From contig JAOAEC010000002.1 in the NCBI GenBank assembly GCA_026416975.1, forward strand, positions 1 to 50,325: 50,325 nt of DNA, given 5' to 3'. Below the pieces are notes generated by a model. It worked only from the letters and a program-made list of their open reading frames with translations. It was not told the origin of the DNA and made no database searches. Origin of the DNA: Patescibacteria group bacterium (GTDB lineage: Bacteria; Patescibacteriota; Microgenomatia; UBA1406; GWC2-37-13). Numbering within the stretch: position 1 is the first letter of the stretch; each line of letters opens with the position of its first letter. This document shows positions 25,075 through 33,067 of this stretch, in pieces. A program made the translations under genes and the position numbers.

Positions 25075-26127
25075 ATGAAAAAAGCAATTTTGTTTGAGAA
25101 ATTAGAAGGTAGTTTAGTTAAATGTTTAGCTTGTTCTTGGTATTGTAAGATTGCTTCTAAGCAATTAGGAATTTGTGCCACTCGTTTTAATGAAAAAGGT
25201 AGTTTATATTCTTTGGTTTATGGTTATGTTATTGGTCCTCATTTAGATCCGGTGGAAAAAAAACCTTTATATCATTTTTATCCGGGAGAAAAACTTCTGT
25301 CTTTTGGCACTGTTGGTTGTAATTTTGGTTGTTTGTTTTGTCAAAATTGGGAAATGTCAAATTTAGTTAAAAATCTAAAATTAAAAGTTAAAAATCTTAA
25401 AAAAGAAATTTTTTCTTTTATTCAGTCAATGTCACAAAAAATTATTCCAAAAGAGATTGTTGAGATGGCGGTTGAAAGTGGAGCAAAGGGAATTGCCTAC
25501 ACCTACAACGAGCCGGCGATTTTTATTGAGTTTGCCTATGATTGTATGAAATTGGCTAAAAAAAGAGGATTAAAAAATGTTTTTGTTTCTAATGGTTTTG
25601 AGTCAAAAGAATGCTTTGATTATATTAAAGATTATTTAGACGCTATTAACATTGATTTAAAAAGTTTTCGCTCAGAGTTTTATCAAAAGATTTGTTTAGC
25701 AACAATTGAACCAGTGAAAGAGAATATTAAAAAATACTTTAAAGCTGGTATTGAAACCGAAGTGACCACTTTAGTAATCCCTGGTTATAATGATAACAAT
25801 GAAGAATTAACCGCCATTGCCAAATTTTTAAAAGAAATTTCTACTGATATTCCTTGGCATGTGAGTGCTTTTTATCCGGCTTATAAAATGACAGACGTTG
25901 AGCCAACACCGTACGAAACTTTATTAAAAGCATATGAGATAGGGAAGAAGGTTGGGTTAAATTATGTTTATGTAGGCAATGTTTATGATCCCGAAAGATC
26001 TTCTACCTTTTGCCCAAAATGTGGTCAACTTTTAATTGAAAGATTAGGTTATAAGGTTGAGGTGGTTGGTTTGACAAAAGAAGAAGTTTGTAAAAAATGC
26101 GGTAAAAAAATTTATGGTGCTTATTGA
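25075..26127 (+). CDS. amrS: AmmeMemoRadiSam-system-type radical SAM protein (AmrS-like)
   Basis: A radical SAM enzyme related to pyruvate-formate-lyase activase. The [4Fe-4S] motif is CNFGCLFCQNW, and the preceding GPHLDPVEKKPLYHFYPGEKLLSFGTVG is characteristic of the AmrS group. Two N-terminal Cys (CLACSWYC) and a C-terminal zinc ribbon (CPKCGQLL...CKKCGKKIYG) are present. Residues about 100-118 (LVKNLKLKVKNLKKEI) are a Lys-rich insert resembling repeat sequence. Its expected partners (AMMECR1 and Memo homologues) are not in the window. Substrate unknown. Confidence 0.88.
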   Translation: MKKAILFEKLEGSLVKCLACSWYCKIASKQLGICATRFNEKGSLYSLVYGYVIGPHLDPVEKKPLYHFYPGEKLLSFGTVGCNFGCLFCQNWEMSNLVKNLKLKVKNLKKEIFSFIQSMSQKIIPKEIVEMAVESGAKGIAYTYNEPAIFIEFAYDCMKLAKKRGLKNVFVSNGFESKECFDYIKDYLDAINIDLKSFRSEFYQKICLATIEPVKENIKKYFKAGIETEVTTLVIPGYNDNNEELTAIAKFLKEISTDIPWHVSAFYPAYKMTDVEPTPYETLLKAYEIGKKVGLNYVYVGNVYDPERSSTFCPKCGQLLIERLGYKVEVVGLTKEEVCKKCGKKIYGAY

Positions 26128-26186
26128 CAAAAAAAAGTAAATTAGCTAATCTTAAGCTAATTAATTATTAGTTAATTTTTAAAAAT

Positions 26187-26648
26187 ATGACTCAATCAAA
26201 GACTGAGGATTTCAAATCGTTTTTATTGTTTTTAGAAGAAAATTTAGATCTTTACTTAGGAAAAAAAGCCCCGGCTTTACCTGATAATTGGCGCGAGTTT
26301 TTGGTTAAAGCATCGCCGTACCTGACAATTTTAGGAGTGATTTTGGCAGTTTTAGGTTTGGGTGGCTTAGCATTGCCTTTTAGTACTTTTGGTGGAGCAA
26401 TGGTTGGTCGGCCGTTTTTAGGAGTTAACTATTTATTAAGCGCAGTTTTATTAATAGCAATAACAGTATTGGAGGCATTGGCCATTCCCGGACTTTTTTC
26501 AAGAAACAAAAAAGGTTGGCATTACCTTTATTATTCGGCTTTAATTAATGCTTTATACAACATTGTTTTTTTTAATTTAAGCAGTTTATTAATCGGTTCT
26601 CTTTTAAGTTTTTATCTTTTGTTTCAGGTAAGAGGGTATTATAAATGA
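26187..26648 (+). CDS. Four-helix integral membrane protein of unknown function
   Basis: Not recognised by function. A polar N-terminus of about 45 residues (with PALPDNWREFLVKASPYLTI) precedes four hydrophobic segments at about 48-66, 80-103, 112-127 and 130-147. A Gly-rich luminal loop (FSTFGGAMVGRPFLG) lies between the first two. Similar small proteins are common in CPR genomes. It follows the AmrS-like gene in the same direction after a 59-nt AT-rich gap with its own possible promoter. Confidence 0.65.
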   Translation: MTQSKTEDFKSFLLFLEENLDLYLGKKAPALPDNWREFLVKASPYLTILGVILAVLGLGGLALPFSTFGGAMVGRPFLGVNYLLSAVLLIAITVLEALAIPGLFSRNKKGWHYLYYSALINALYNIVFFNLSSLLIGSLLSFYLLFQVRGYYK

Positions 26649-27168
26649 TGAAAAGATGAAAAATTAGGATTGGCAACTTTAATCTACATTTTTTTGTTAT
26701 TCCGACCATAACAGGAATTTTAATTAAAAAGATTTCTTCATTTTGTTTTAAGCAAAAATGATAGGGAAATGATTTGAAAAAACAATATTAAGTTTTAAAT
26801 TAAATGATAATAACTATAATCAAAATTAAAGCTCGACAATTTATTTTTTGTCTTGTAATATCAATCTAAAAAAAATCATTTAGGAATTTTTTGTATGCGA
26901 TCGTCATGTAAAAATTCTCTACCTTTTATATTTTAGGTTTTTATAACAATATTTTTTATTAATTTAATTTTTTTATTTTTGGAGTAATTTTTTATAATAA
27001 ACACACTCATTATACTTAAGTTTGCCAGTTTCTTCGCTCTAAAAGGAGTTTGTTTGGTTTAGTTTTAAGGCGTGTTAAATTATATAAATTAGATTTGGTT
27101 GGGTATATTTTAAGTTTTTGAGATTATTGACTATGTTTTTAGTATAATTAAAAAACAAAAAACATTTT
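26649..27168. other. AT-rich intergenic region with one hairpin
   Basis: No coding sequence was found. The only structured part is a hairpin at about 26888-26933. Read on the minus strand, a TAG(A)GAATTTTT arm pairs with AAAAATTCCTA around a loop containing ATGACGATCGCAT. The loop matches that of the terminator-like hairpin after dprA. Confidence 0.5.
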
Positions 27169-27240
27169 GCCGACATAGTTTAGTGGTAAAACGTTCCCTT
27201 GGTAAGGGAAAAAGTGGGAGTTCGATTCTCCCTGTCGGCT
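27169..27240 (+). tRNA. tRNA-Thr (GGU anticodon)
   Basis: The full cloverleaf is visible: acceptor GCCGACA/TGTCGGC, D arm with AGTGGTAAAAC, anticodon stem TTCCC/GGGAA around TTGGTAA, and a T arm GGGAG/CTCCC with TTCGATT. Discriminator T; CCA not encoded. A TATAAT lies at 27143-27148. Confidence 0.95.
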
Positions 27241-27289
27241 CAGATTTTTGTGTCAATCAAAACAGTTAAAGAGATTAGTTATTAAAGGG

Positions 27290-27439
27290 TTAGCGGATTA
27301 CGAGTTAACGAGTTTAAAAAGTTTTGAAAGTTTATAAAACTCATAAATTTATTTTGTTTAGGATTTAGGGTTTAGAATGTAGGATTTGTTTTATGTTTCA
27401 TGTTCTATATTTCATGTTAGACGTTAGAAGTTAGATGTT
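27290..27439. repeat. Repeat-rich leader of queA
   Basis: GAGTTAA/GAGTTTA-type units (27293-27345) are followed by a 7-bp-period array with units TTCATGT, TAGACGT, TAGAAGT and TAGATGT. It runs directly into the queA ATG at 27440. Confidence 0.7.
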
Positions 27440-28516
27440 ATGCGATTAGTTGATTTAGCTGATTATGATTATTTTCTTCCTCAAAAAAATCTTGCATTAA
27501 AACCAGCCAGTCCGCGGGATTCATCTAAACTTTTTATCTATGATACCAAAACAGATGAGATAGTTTTTGATCGATTTTATAATCTTAACAAACATCTTCC
27601 CAAAAACTCTTTTCTGATTTTAAATAATACTAAGGTTTTACCAGCAAGAGTGGTGATGAAAAAGAAGTCTGGTGGAAAAGTGGCGGTTTTATTTCTTGTT
27701 AATGATTTAAAGAATGGTCATTTAATTAAAGTAATGGTTGATAGAAAAATTAATCTTGGTGAAAAAATTTATTTTAATGAAAAAGAATTTTTAAGAGTGA
27801 TTGATCAAGAAAAAAATATTTTTACAGGAAAGTTTGAATTTTCAATAAAAAGATTTTATTTTTTACTTGAAAAATACGGAACAATGCCCATTCCACTTTA
27901 TTTAAAAAAAACACCTCTTAAAAAAGATGAATTAATGAAAAAATATCAAACCATTTTTGCTCAAAAAGAGGGATCAGCAGCCGCACCAACCGCTTCACTT
28001 CATTTTACCAACAGAGTTTTTGAAAAATTAGAGAAAGAAGGAATTAAAAAATATTTCATAACTCTTCATGTTGGTTTGGGAACATTTGCGCCGATAACTG
28101 ATGAAAACATTAAGTTTAAAAAACTACATGAAGAGTATTATGAGATTGAAGGCAATGTTTGGAAAAAAATAATTAAAGAAAAAAATAAAGGAAAAAAATT
28201 AGTGGCTGTTGGGACAACAGTTGTGAGAACCTTAGAGTCAATAGCTAATAAAATTCAAAATAAAAATCTAAAAATGAGAATTAAAAATTCAAAATTTTTT
28301 GAAAAAACAGATTTATTTATCTTGCCTCCATATGATTTTAAAATGGTGGATATTTTGATTACCAATTTTCATCTACCAAAATCCTCCTTAATGATGTTGG
28401 TGGAAGCTTTTTTACAGTACAAAAAAGCAAAAAAGCATCTGGTTGACTTATATAATATCGCCATTGAGAATAATTTTCGGTTTTACTCTTTTGGAGATAG
28501 TATGTTAATAATTTAA
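27440..28516 (+). CDS. queA: tRNA preQ1(34) S-adenosylmethionine ribosyltransferase-isomerase
   Basis: Converts preQ1 in tRNA to epoxyqueuosine using the ribosyl group of SAM. Diagnostic blocks: FLPQKNLALKPASPRDSSKLFIYD, FLILNNTKVLPARV, GTMPIPLYLKK, EGSAAAPTASLHFT, HVGLGTFAPI and ITNFHLPKSSLMMLVEAF, ending FYSFGDSML. The length of 358 residues is normal. The stretch ANKIQNKNLKMRIKNSKFFEKTD at about residue 272 looks like translated repeat inserted at a surface loop. Tgt, the preceding pathway enzyme, is encoded 0.8 kb downstream. Confidence 0.95.
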   Translation: MRLVDLADYDYFLPQKNLALKPASPRDSSKLFIYDTKTDEIVFDRFYNLNKHLPKNSFLILNNTKVLPARVVMKKKSGGKVAVLFLVNDLKNGHLIKVMVDRKINLGEKIYFNEKEFLRVIDQEKNIFTGKFEFSIKRFYFLLEKYGTMPIPLYLKKTPLKKDELMKKYQTIFAQKEGSAAAPTASLHFTNRVFEKLEKEGIKKYFITLHVGLGTFAPITDENIKFKKLHEEYYEIEGNVWKKIIKEKNKGKKLVAVGTTVVRTLESIANKIQNKNLKMRIKNSKFFEKTDLFILPPYDFKMVDILITNFHLPKSSLMMLVEAFLQYKKAKKHLVDLYNIAIENNFRFYSFGDSMLII

Positions 28517-28545
28517 AAATTCTATATTTTTTATTCAAGTTTAAA

Positions 28546-29304
28546 TTAATCAAACTTAAAAGTTGTTAGTCTTTGATAAAAAATATCATCAATTTTTATT
28601 TCTTTTGTTTTTGTATCCAAAGATAGACCGTTTTTATAAATAACAATCATTAGTTTTCCTTTGGGAAAAACAAGATAAGTACTACCCCACGAACTATTAC
28701 ATTCTGAAGTGATAAAAAGACCATTAATGTTATTTAAATAAATATCAGCGTAGTATATTGGTAGATTACATTGATAGAATGAGTTTAAATTATTTTTAAA
28801 CCAGATTCTTCTTGAACTACCGTCATAGTTATTATAAATTGTTATTTCATAAAGCGTTGAACAAAGTTCAGTATGAGAAGGGTTTTGTTTTGGAGTAAAA
28901 CAAGAAGTTATATTAACTTTTTCACCTTCTTTATAATAATTTATTTTTTCATATGACAGAGATTCACCCGTAGGAATATTTTGGTATTGAAAAGAAAATC
29001 CGGCAATTTTGTCTTTATAGATTTGCCAATTGGTTTTTGGTTGATAAGGAATTCTAATAACCGGTAATGATTCTTGAGCAGGAGAAGCAGTGGTTGGTAG
29101 AGAAGTGATAATTGGCGTAGCTGAAGGAGTGGGGTTTTGATTATTATAATATTGACCGATGATGGTTGATGGAGATGGTTGATTAATAGTGAAAGATTTT
29201 TCTATATTTATAGTTTTTTTTGATATAATTTTTTGATTAGCAAAAAAACCACCAAGAAAGCCTGCAATAAAAACCAAAGAAATAATAATAATTTTTTTTA
29301 TCAT
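28546..29304 (-). CDS. Membrane-anchored extracytoplasmic protein, PsbP-like domain suspected
   Basis: A signal anchor (residues 3-20) is followed by a Pro/Ser/Thr-rich linker (about 40-90). The domain that follows begins NWQIYKDKIAGFSFQYQNIP, a pattern seen in PsbP-like ligand-binding domains. Four Cys (CFTPK, CSTLY, CNLPI, CNSSW) could form disulfides. It resembles the shorter protein at 32593-32892. No enzymatic motif is visible, and it sits between queA and tgt on the opposite strand. Confidence 0.55.
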   Translation of the reverse strand: MIKKIIIISLVFIAGFLGGFFANQKIISKKTINIEKSFTINQPSPSTIIGQYYNNQNPTPSATPIITSLPTTASPAQESLPVIRIPYQPKTNWQIYKDKIAGFSFQYQNIPTGESLSYEKINYYKEGEKVNITSCFTPKQNPSHTELCSTLYEITIYNNYDGSSRRIWFKNNLNSFYQCNLPIYYADIYLNNINGLFITSECNSSWGSTYLVFPKGKLMIVIYKNGLSLDTKTKEIKIDDIFYQRLTTFKFD

Positions 29305-29329
29305 TGATTATAATAATACATTTTTTTAA

Positions 29330-30610
29330 ATGTTTTTTCAAATTTTACATCAATCGAAAAAAAGTCGGGCAAGAGTCGGAGAAATTAATACATTTAATGG
29401 AATAATAAAAACTCCTTCTTTTGTCGCGGTTGGAACAAAAGGAACAGTAAAGTCAATTCTACCTTTACTTTTAAAAGAGATAAAAACTCAATGTGCTTTT
29501 GTTAATACCTATCATTTAGTGACTCATCCGGGAGTTGAGATTATTGAGAAGGCCGGTGGGATTCATAAATATACTGGATTAGATATTCCTTTAATGAGTG
29601 ATTCTGGGGGATTTCAAATTTTTTCGCTAGCGCGAAAAAAATCTCAAATCTCAAATCTCAAATCTCAAAATTATAATTTAAAATTTAAAATTAATAACGA
29701 GGAAAAAGAACCCTTTTTGATTAGAATTTCTGATAATGGAGTCAGATTTCGCTCGGTTTTTGACGGCTCAATTATTGAATTTACTCCAGAAAAATCAATT
29801 GAGTATCAAAAAAAAATCGGTGCTGATATAATCATGGCTTTTGATGAATGTATTTATTATGGAGCAGATTATCAATATACAAAAAAAGCGACAGAAAGAA
29901 CACACAGATGGCTTTTAAGATCAATTGATAAGTTTAAAAGCTTGCGAGTTAATGAGTTAAAGAGTTTAAAAGCTAGAAACAAAAATTTAAAAAACTCGAA
30001 AAACTTTAAAAACCCGTTAAATAAAATAATAAAAAATCAATATTTATACGGCATCATTCAAGGAGGAGTGTATGAGGATTTAAGAAAACAATCAGTTGAG
30101 TTTGTTGTTTCTAGTAATGTTGATGGTGTGGCAATTGGGGGAGTCTCAGTTGGTGAAAGCAAAAAAGAGATGAGAGAGCAGGTAAGATGGGTGTCAGGTT
30201 TTTTACCAAAAGATAAGCCGGTTCATCTTCTTGGAGTTGGCCAGATTGATGATATTTTAGATTTAGTAAAATACGGGATTGATACTTTTGACTGTGTTGA
30301 GCCAACAAGACTAGCAAGAATGGGAACGATATATCAAATTAAAAATCAAAAATCAAAAATTAAAAGTTACAATTCAAAATCAAAAATTAATCAGATTGAT
30401 ATTTTAAAAGGAAAATATCGCTTTGATTTATCAAAAGTTGATGAGAATTGTGACTGTTATATTTGTCAGAACTTTAATAAAAGTTATCTTCACCATCTTT
30501 TTAAAACGAGAGAACTTTTAGCCTATACTTTGGCAACTTACCATAATTTATGGGTAATGGAAAAGTTATTTGAGTGGATAAGAGAGGGTATTGAGACAGG
30601 AAGAATATAA
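29330..30610 (+). CDS. tgt: tRNA-guanine transglycosylase with repeat-derived insertions
   Basis: Exchanges G34 for preQ1 in queuosine tRNAs. Core motifs: VAVGTKGTVKSI, LMSDSGGFQIFSL (catalytic Asp region), GADIIMAFDEC, YGIIQGGVYEDLRKQS, GVAIGGVSVGE, FDCVEPTRLARMGTIY (nucleophile Asp) and zinc ligands CDCYIC plus a downstream His. At 426 residues it is 40-50 longer than usual. The excess lies in three low-complexity inserts: KKSQISNLKSQNYNLKFK, the Lys/Asn-rich stretch beginning about residue 204, and KNQKSKIKSYNSKSKINQ. All three copy the wording of intergenic repeats. Confidence 0.93.
   Translation: MFFQILHQSKKSRARVGEINTFNGIIKTPSFVAVGTKGTVKSILPLLLKEIKTQCAFVNTYHLVTHPGVEIIEKAGGIHKYTGLDIPLMSDSGGFQIFSLARKKSQISNLKSQNYNLKFKINNEEKEPFLIRISDNGVRFRSVFDGSIIEFTPEKSIEYQKKIGADIIMAFDECIYYGADYQYTKKATERTHRWLLRSIDKFKSLRVNELKSLKARNKNLKNSKNFKNPLNKIIKNQYLYGIIQGGVYEDLRKQSVEFVVSSNVDGVAIGGVSVGESKKEMREQVRWVSGFLPKDKPVHLLGVGQIDDILDLVKYGIDTFDCVEPTRLARMGTIYQIKNQKSKIKSYNSKSKINQIDILKGKYRFDLSKVDENCDCYICQNFNKSYLHHLFKTRELLAYTLATYHNLWVMEKLFEWIREGIETGRI
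29638..29690 (+). repeat. TCTCAAA heptamer array inside tgt
   Basis: Four consecutive 7-nt TCTCAAA-type units followed by AAATT-rich units are translated in frame as SQISNLKSQNYNLKF. They lie between conserved Tgt blocks. Confidence 0.8.
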
Positions 30611-30704
30611 GTTAAAAATTAAAAATGAGATTAAATATTTTTTTTACTTCATTTTTTAATGAATTTTTTGTATAATATTTTTTTACAATTTTTTTATAAA
30701 TTTT

Positions 30705-31442
30705 ATGAAAAAACTTCCTTTTCCTCTTGTTAAAGTTAGTTCGTTTAAAACACCGTCGTTTTGCGTTGATGGAAGGGCAGGAAAAGTTAATGGAGAGATT
30801 TATGGTCCTTATCCGCAGATGTTAGGTGCTAGTTTAATGCCGGCAGTTTTGGAGTGGTTAATTTCAAAACCAGAGGAAGATTTTTCTAAGGTTATTGAAG
30901 ATGTTTTTAATAGATTAAAAGAATTTGGTTATTCTTTGGGCGTTCACACCTCAACTCATGCTATTGAGGGAAGATCAGACTGCGGTTTTGCTGATAATTT
31001 AAAAACGATTTTATCTACTTTCAGAGAAAAAACTGAGGAAATAAAAGGAGTTTTAACAAAGGTTGATGTTAATTTTAGTGATGAGATTTGGCAAAAAATA
31101 AGAGAAATTTTAGGAAAAGTTAATTTAAAAAGTTTACCAACAGGAAAAGAATTGATTGGTCAGGCTGAGAGTTTAGGAGCAGTTAAACAAGTTTTAGAGG
31201 GCGAGCATCAAGAAGTAGTAGCAGTGGTTAATTTAGCCTCCGGAAAAACTTTAGATGTTGATAAAAACCAAGAACACCAAGCTTTTAATTTAGATTTATG
31301 GTTGGTAAGGGAGATGGCTGATAAATTTGGTTGGGATCAGAATTTAACTGATGCGTTGTCTTTAGGCTTGTATGTGGCAACGGAAATGGTTTTGGTTGAA
31401 GGGAAAGGAAAATCAAGATTACCAATTTTAATTAATCAATGA
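30705..31442 (+). CDS. Carbonic-anhydrase-like zinc protein (cadmium-CA/beta-CA type), putative
   Basis: Tentatively a carbonic-anhydrase-like metalloprotein. SFCVDGRAGKVNG supplies a Cys-x-Asp-x-Arg motif as in beta-type and cadmium-class carbonic anhydrases. GVHTSTHAIEGRSDCGFADN supplies a His and a second Cys at roughly the expected spacing. GPYPQMLGASLMPA suggests a conserved glycine loop. It is 245 residues, soluble, with no signal peptide. It is coupled by ATGA to a 51-aa membrane-associated protein. An oxidoreductase or unrelated metal-binding fold is the alternative. Confidence 0.5.
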   Translation: MKKLPFPLVKVSSFKTPSFCVDGRAGKVNGEIYGPYPQMLGASLMPAVLEWLISKPEEDFSKVIEDVFNRLKEFGYSLGVHTSTHAIEGRSDCGFADNLKTILSTFREKTEEIKGVLTKVDVNFSDEIWQKIREILGKVNLKSLPTGKELIGQAESLGAVKQVLEGEHQEVVAVVNLASGKTLDVDKNQEHQAFNLDLWLVREMADKFGWDQNLTDALSLGLYVATEMVLVEGKGKSRLPILINQ

Positions 31443-31594
31443 CAGAACAAGAGCAACCAGAATCACAACAACAAAAAACTGTTAGACAAGCTTTTAAAGA
31501 AATAATTGCCGGTTATGATCTTTTAAATAACTTAAAGTTTTTAGTGATGGCTCTTTTTGGATTGTTTGGGTTTGGGAAGAAAAGAAATAATTAA
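31439..31594 (+). CDS. Small amphipathic protein (51 aa) coupled to the CA-like gene
   Basis: The ATG overlaps the upstream stop (ATGA). The product has a Gln/Glu-rich start (EQEQPESQQQ), an amphipathic middle (FKEIIAGYDLLNNL) and a short hydrophobic end (FLVMALFGLFGFG) followed by KKRNN. This looks like a membrane tether. It is too short for the ORF track. The stop overlaps the convergent fmt gene by 4 bp. No known family was recognised. Confidence 0.5.
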   Translation: MTEQEQPESQQQKTVRQAFKEIIAGYDLLNNLKFLVMALFGLFGFGKKRNN

Positions 31595-32586
31595 AAAAAA
31601 GAGTAACTTTTTTTAAAAGTCTCAAAATCAACTGGTTTTTTTCCTTCAAGCTGAACTGATTCAATATAAAGTATAGAATTTAAAGTATCAAAAGTTTTTA
31701 ATTTTAAAATTTTTAGTCTTTTTTTATTGGGAAGAATTGTCCAAACCCCAGGCCAAGGGGATAAGGCTCGAAAAAAATCATAGATTTTTTTTGCAGAATT
31801 TTTAATTTTTTTTGTTGGTTGGTGGATTAAATTTTCTTTTATTAAGTCTGGTAAGTCCTCAGGATTTATTAATTGATTATTTAAAACTTTCTTTAAAGTT
31901 TCATACTTAATATATCCGTCATCTTTTTTTAAGGTTCGGGTATAAGTAGCAACTTTATGGCTTTGTGGTTTAAAAGTTAACAAGCTTGATGAGTTAGCGA
32001 GTTTTTTTATGATTATCTTAAATAATTCAAAACCCAGATTAGTTAATTTTGCTTCTAGATCATTCCTATAGTCAGTATTTTTAATTGTTAAACTTTTTTG
32101 AGCAATTATTGGTCCATGGTCGATTTTTTCATCTATTTTAAAAATGGTTACGCCGGTCTTTTTTTCGCCATTAAGTAAAGCAAAGGCAATCGGTGAGGCT
32201 CCACGATATTTTGGAAGAAGCGAAGGGTGAAGACACCAAAAACCAAAATGAGGCAATTCTAAAAACTCTTTGGGAATAATTGAGGAGTAAGCATAGACAA
32301 AAGCAAGATCAAGTTTTAAAATTTCTAATTTTAAATTTTTAATTTTTAATAAATTTTTAAGGTCAAATTTTTCAATTTCAAAAACTTTTAAATTATTTTT
32401 TAAAGCAATTTGTTTTGCCGGTGTTGGGGTTACAACTTGTTTTCTTCCAGCTGGTTTATCTGGTTGGGTAACCACAAACTCAACTGAGATTATCTCTTTT
32501 AATTTTTCATCAGTTAAAATTTTCTCCAAAAAGGCAGCTGAAAAATCTGGTGAGCCAAAATAAGCGATTTTTAATTTTTTAACCAT
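31591..32586 (-). CDS. fmt: Methionyl-tRNA formyltransferase
   Basis: Formylates initiator Met-tRNA with 10-formyl-THF. IAYFGSPDFSAAFLEKIL opens the formyltransferase domain. HPSLLPKYRGASPIAFALLNGEKKTGVTIFKIDEKIDHGPI is the catalytic signature with the SLLP motif. The C-terminal OB-like domain follows (FRALSPWPGVWTI). KNLLKIKNLKLEILKLD at about residues 80-96 looks repeat-derived, and KKLANSSSLLTF is coded by the GAGTTAGCGAGTTT-type motif. It lies 6 nt after the anchored 99-aa protein gene, so they form an operon. Confidence 0.94.
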   Translation of the reverse strand: MVKKLKIAYFGSPDFSAAFLEKILTDEKLKEIISVEFVVTQPDKPAGRKQVVTPTPAKQIALKNNLKVFEIEKFDLKNLLKIKNLKLEILKLDLAFVYAYSSIIPKEFLELPHFGFWCLHPSLLPKYRGASPIAFALLNGEKKTGVTIFKIDEKIDHGPIIAQKSLTIKNTDYRNDLEAKLTNLGFELFKIIIKKLANSSSLLTFKPQSHKVATYTRTLKKDDGYIKYETLKKVLNNQLINPEDLPDLIKENLIHQPTKKIKNSAKKIYDFFRALSPWPGVWTILPNKKRLKILKLKTFDTLNSILYIESVQLEGKKPVDFETFKKSYSFF

Positions 32587-32592
32587 AAAAAT

Positions 32593-32892
32593 TTATTTAA
32601 ATGATGGGCTGCTTTCTTTTTCCTCAAAAATAATTTCGGCCGTATTGGTTGATTCTTTAATTATTAAGTTAGACGGATATTTAAATTTTAAACCCCATCT
32701 TTTACTTTTATACTCCTCAATTTTTATAGGCGTGGGAGTTGGAGTATTGGTGGGGGTGATTTTTGGGGTTAAAGAAATAATGTAATCAATGGTTTTATTA
32801 ATTTTTTCTACTCTTTGGCCATAACGGACACCTAAGATAAAAAATAAAATTAAAAAAAGAAGAATGAGAAAAAAATAAGGCTTGCTGGGCAT
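32593..32892 (-). CDS. Short membrane-anchored protein with truncated PsbP-like start
   Basis: A hydrophobic N-terminal helix (residues 5-23) and a Thr/Pro repeat linker (TPTNTPTPTP) lead into SKRWGLKFKYPSNLIIKES, the same opening as in the 252-aa protein at 28546-29304. It stops soon after, so it may be a truncated paralogue. Its ATG follows TATAAT by 6 nt on the minus strand, implying a leaderless mRNA shared with fmt. Confidence 0.6.
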   Translation of the reverse strand: MPSKPYFFLILLFLILFFILGVRYGQRVEKINKTIDYIISLTPKITPTNTPTPTPIKIEEYKSKRWGLKFKYPSNLIIKESTNTAEIIFEEKESSPSFK

Positions 32893-32898
32893 AAGAAA

Positions 32899-32904
32899 AT
32901 TATA
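32899..32904 (-). promoter_or_regulatory. -10 box, leaderless start
   Basis: On the minus strand the order is TATAAT, TTTCTT, ATG, identical to the arrangement before ychF. Confidence 0.55.
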
Positions 32905-33010
32905 ACAAGATTTTTTACTTTTTTAATAATACAAATGTTAAAAAAATAATGAAAAATCCTTAGGTATGAAGCCATAACACCTGTGTTGGGTGTGATTAAT
33001 AAAAAAAGAC

Positions 33011-33039
33011 TTGATTTATTGTTTACTATTTTTTATAAT
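33011..33039 (+). promoter_or_regulatory. Promoter of the coiled-coil anchored protein gene
   Basis: TTGATT (33011-33016), 17-bp spacer and TATAAT (33034-33039), 28 nt before the ATG at 33068. A small inverted repeat (AACACC/GGGTGT) lies just upstream at about 32970-32990. Confidence 0.5.
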
Positions 33040-33067
33040 TTTTTTATTAGATATTTTTATTTAAATT

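Noticed and set aside
32950-33000. Possible riboswitch-like hairpins (AGGT..ACCT and AACACC/GGGTGT) between two divergent genes
   Set aside because: The stems are short and compete with each other, lie upstream of the +strand promoter, and match no riboswitch I know. Kept only as a small inverted repeat.
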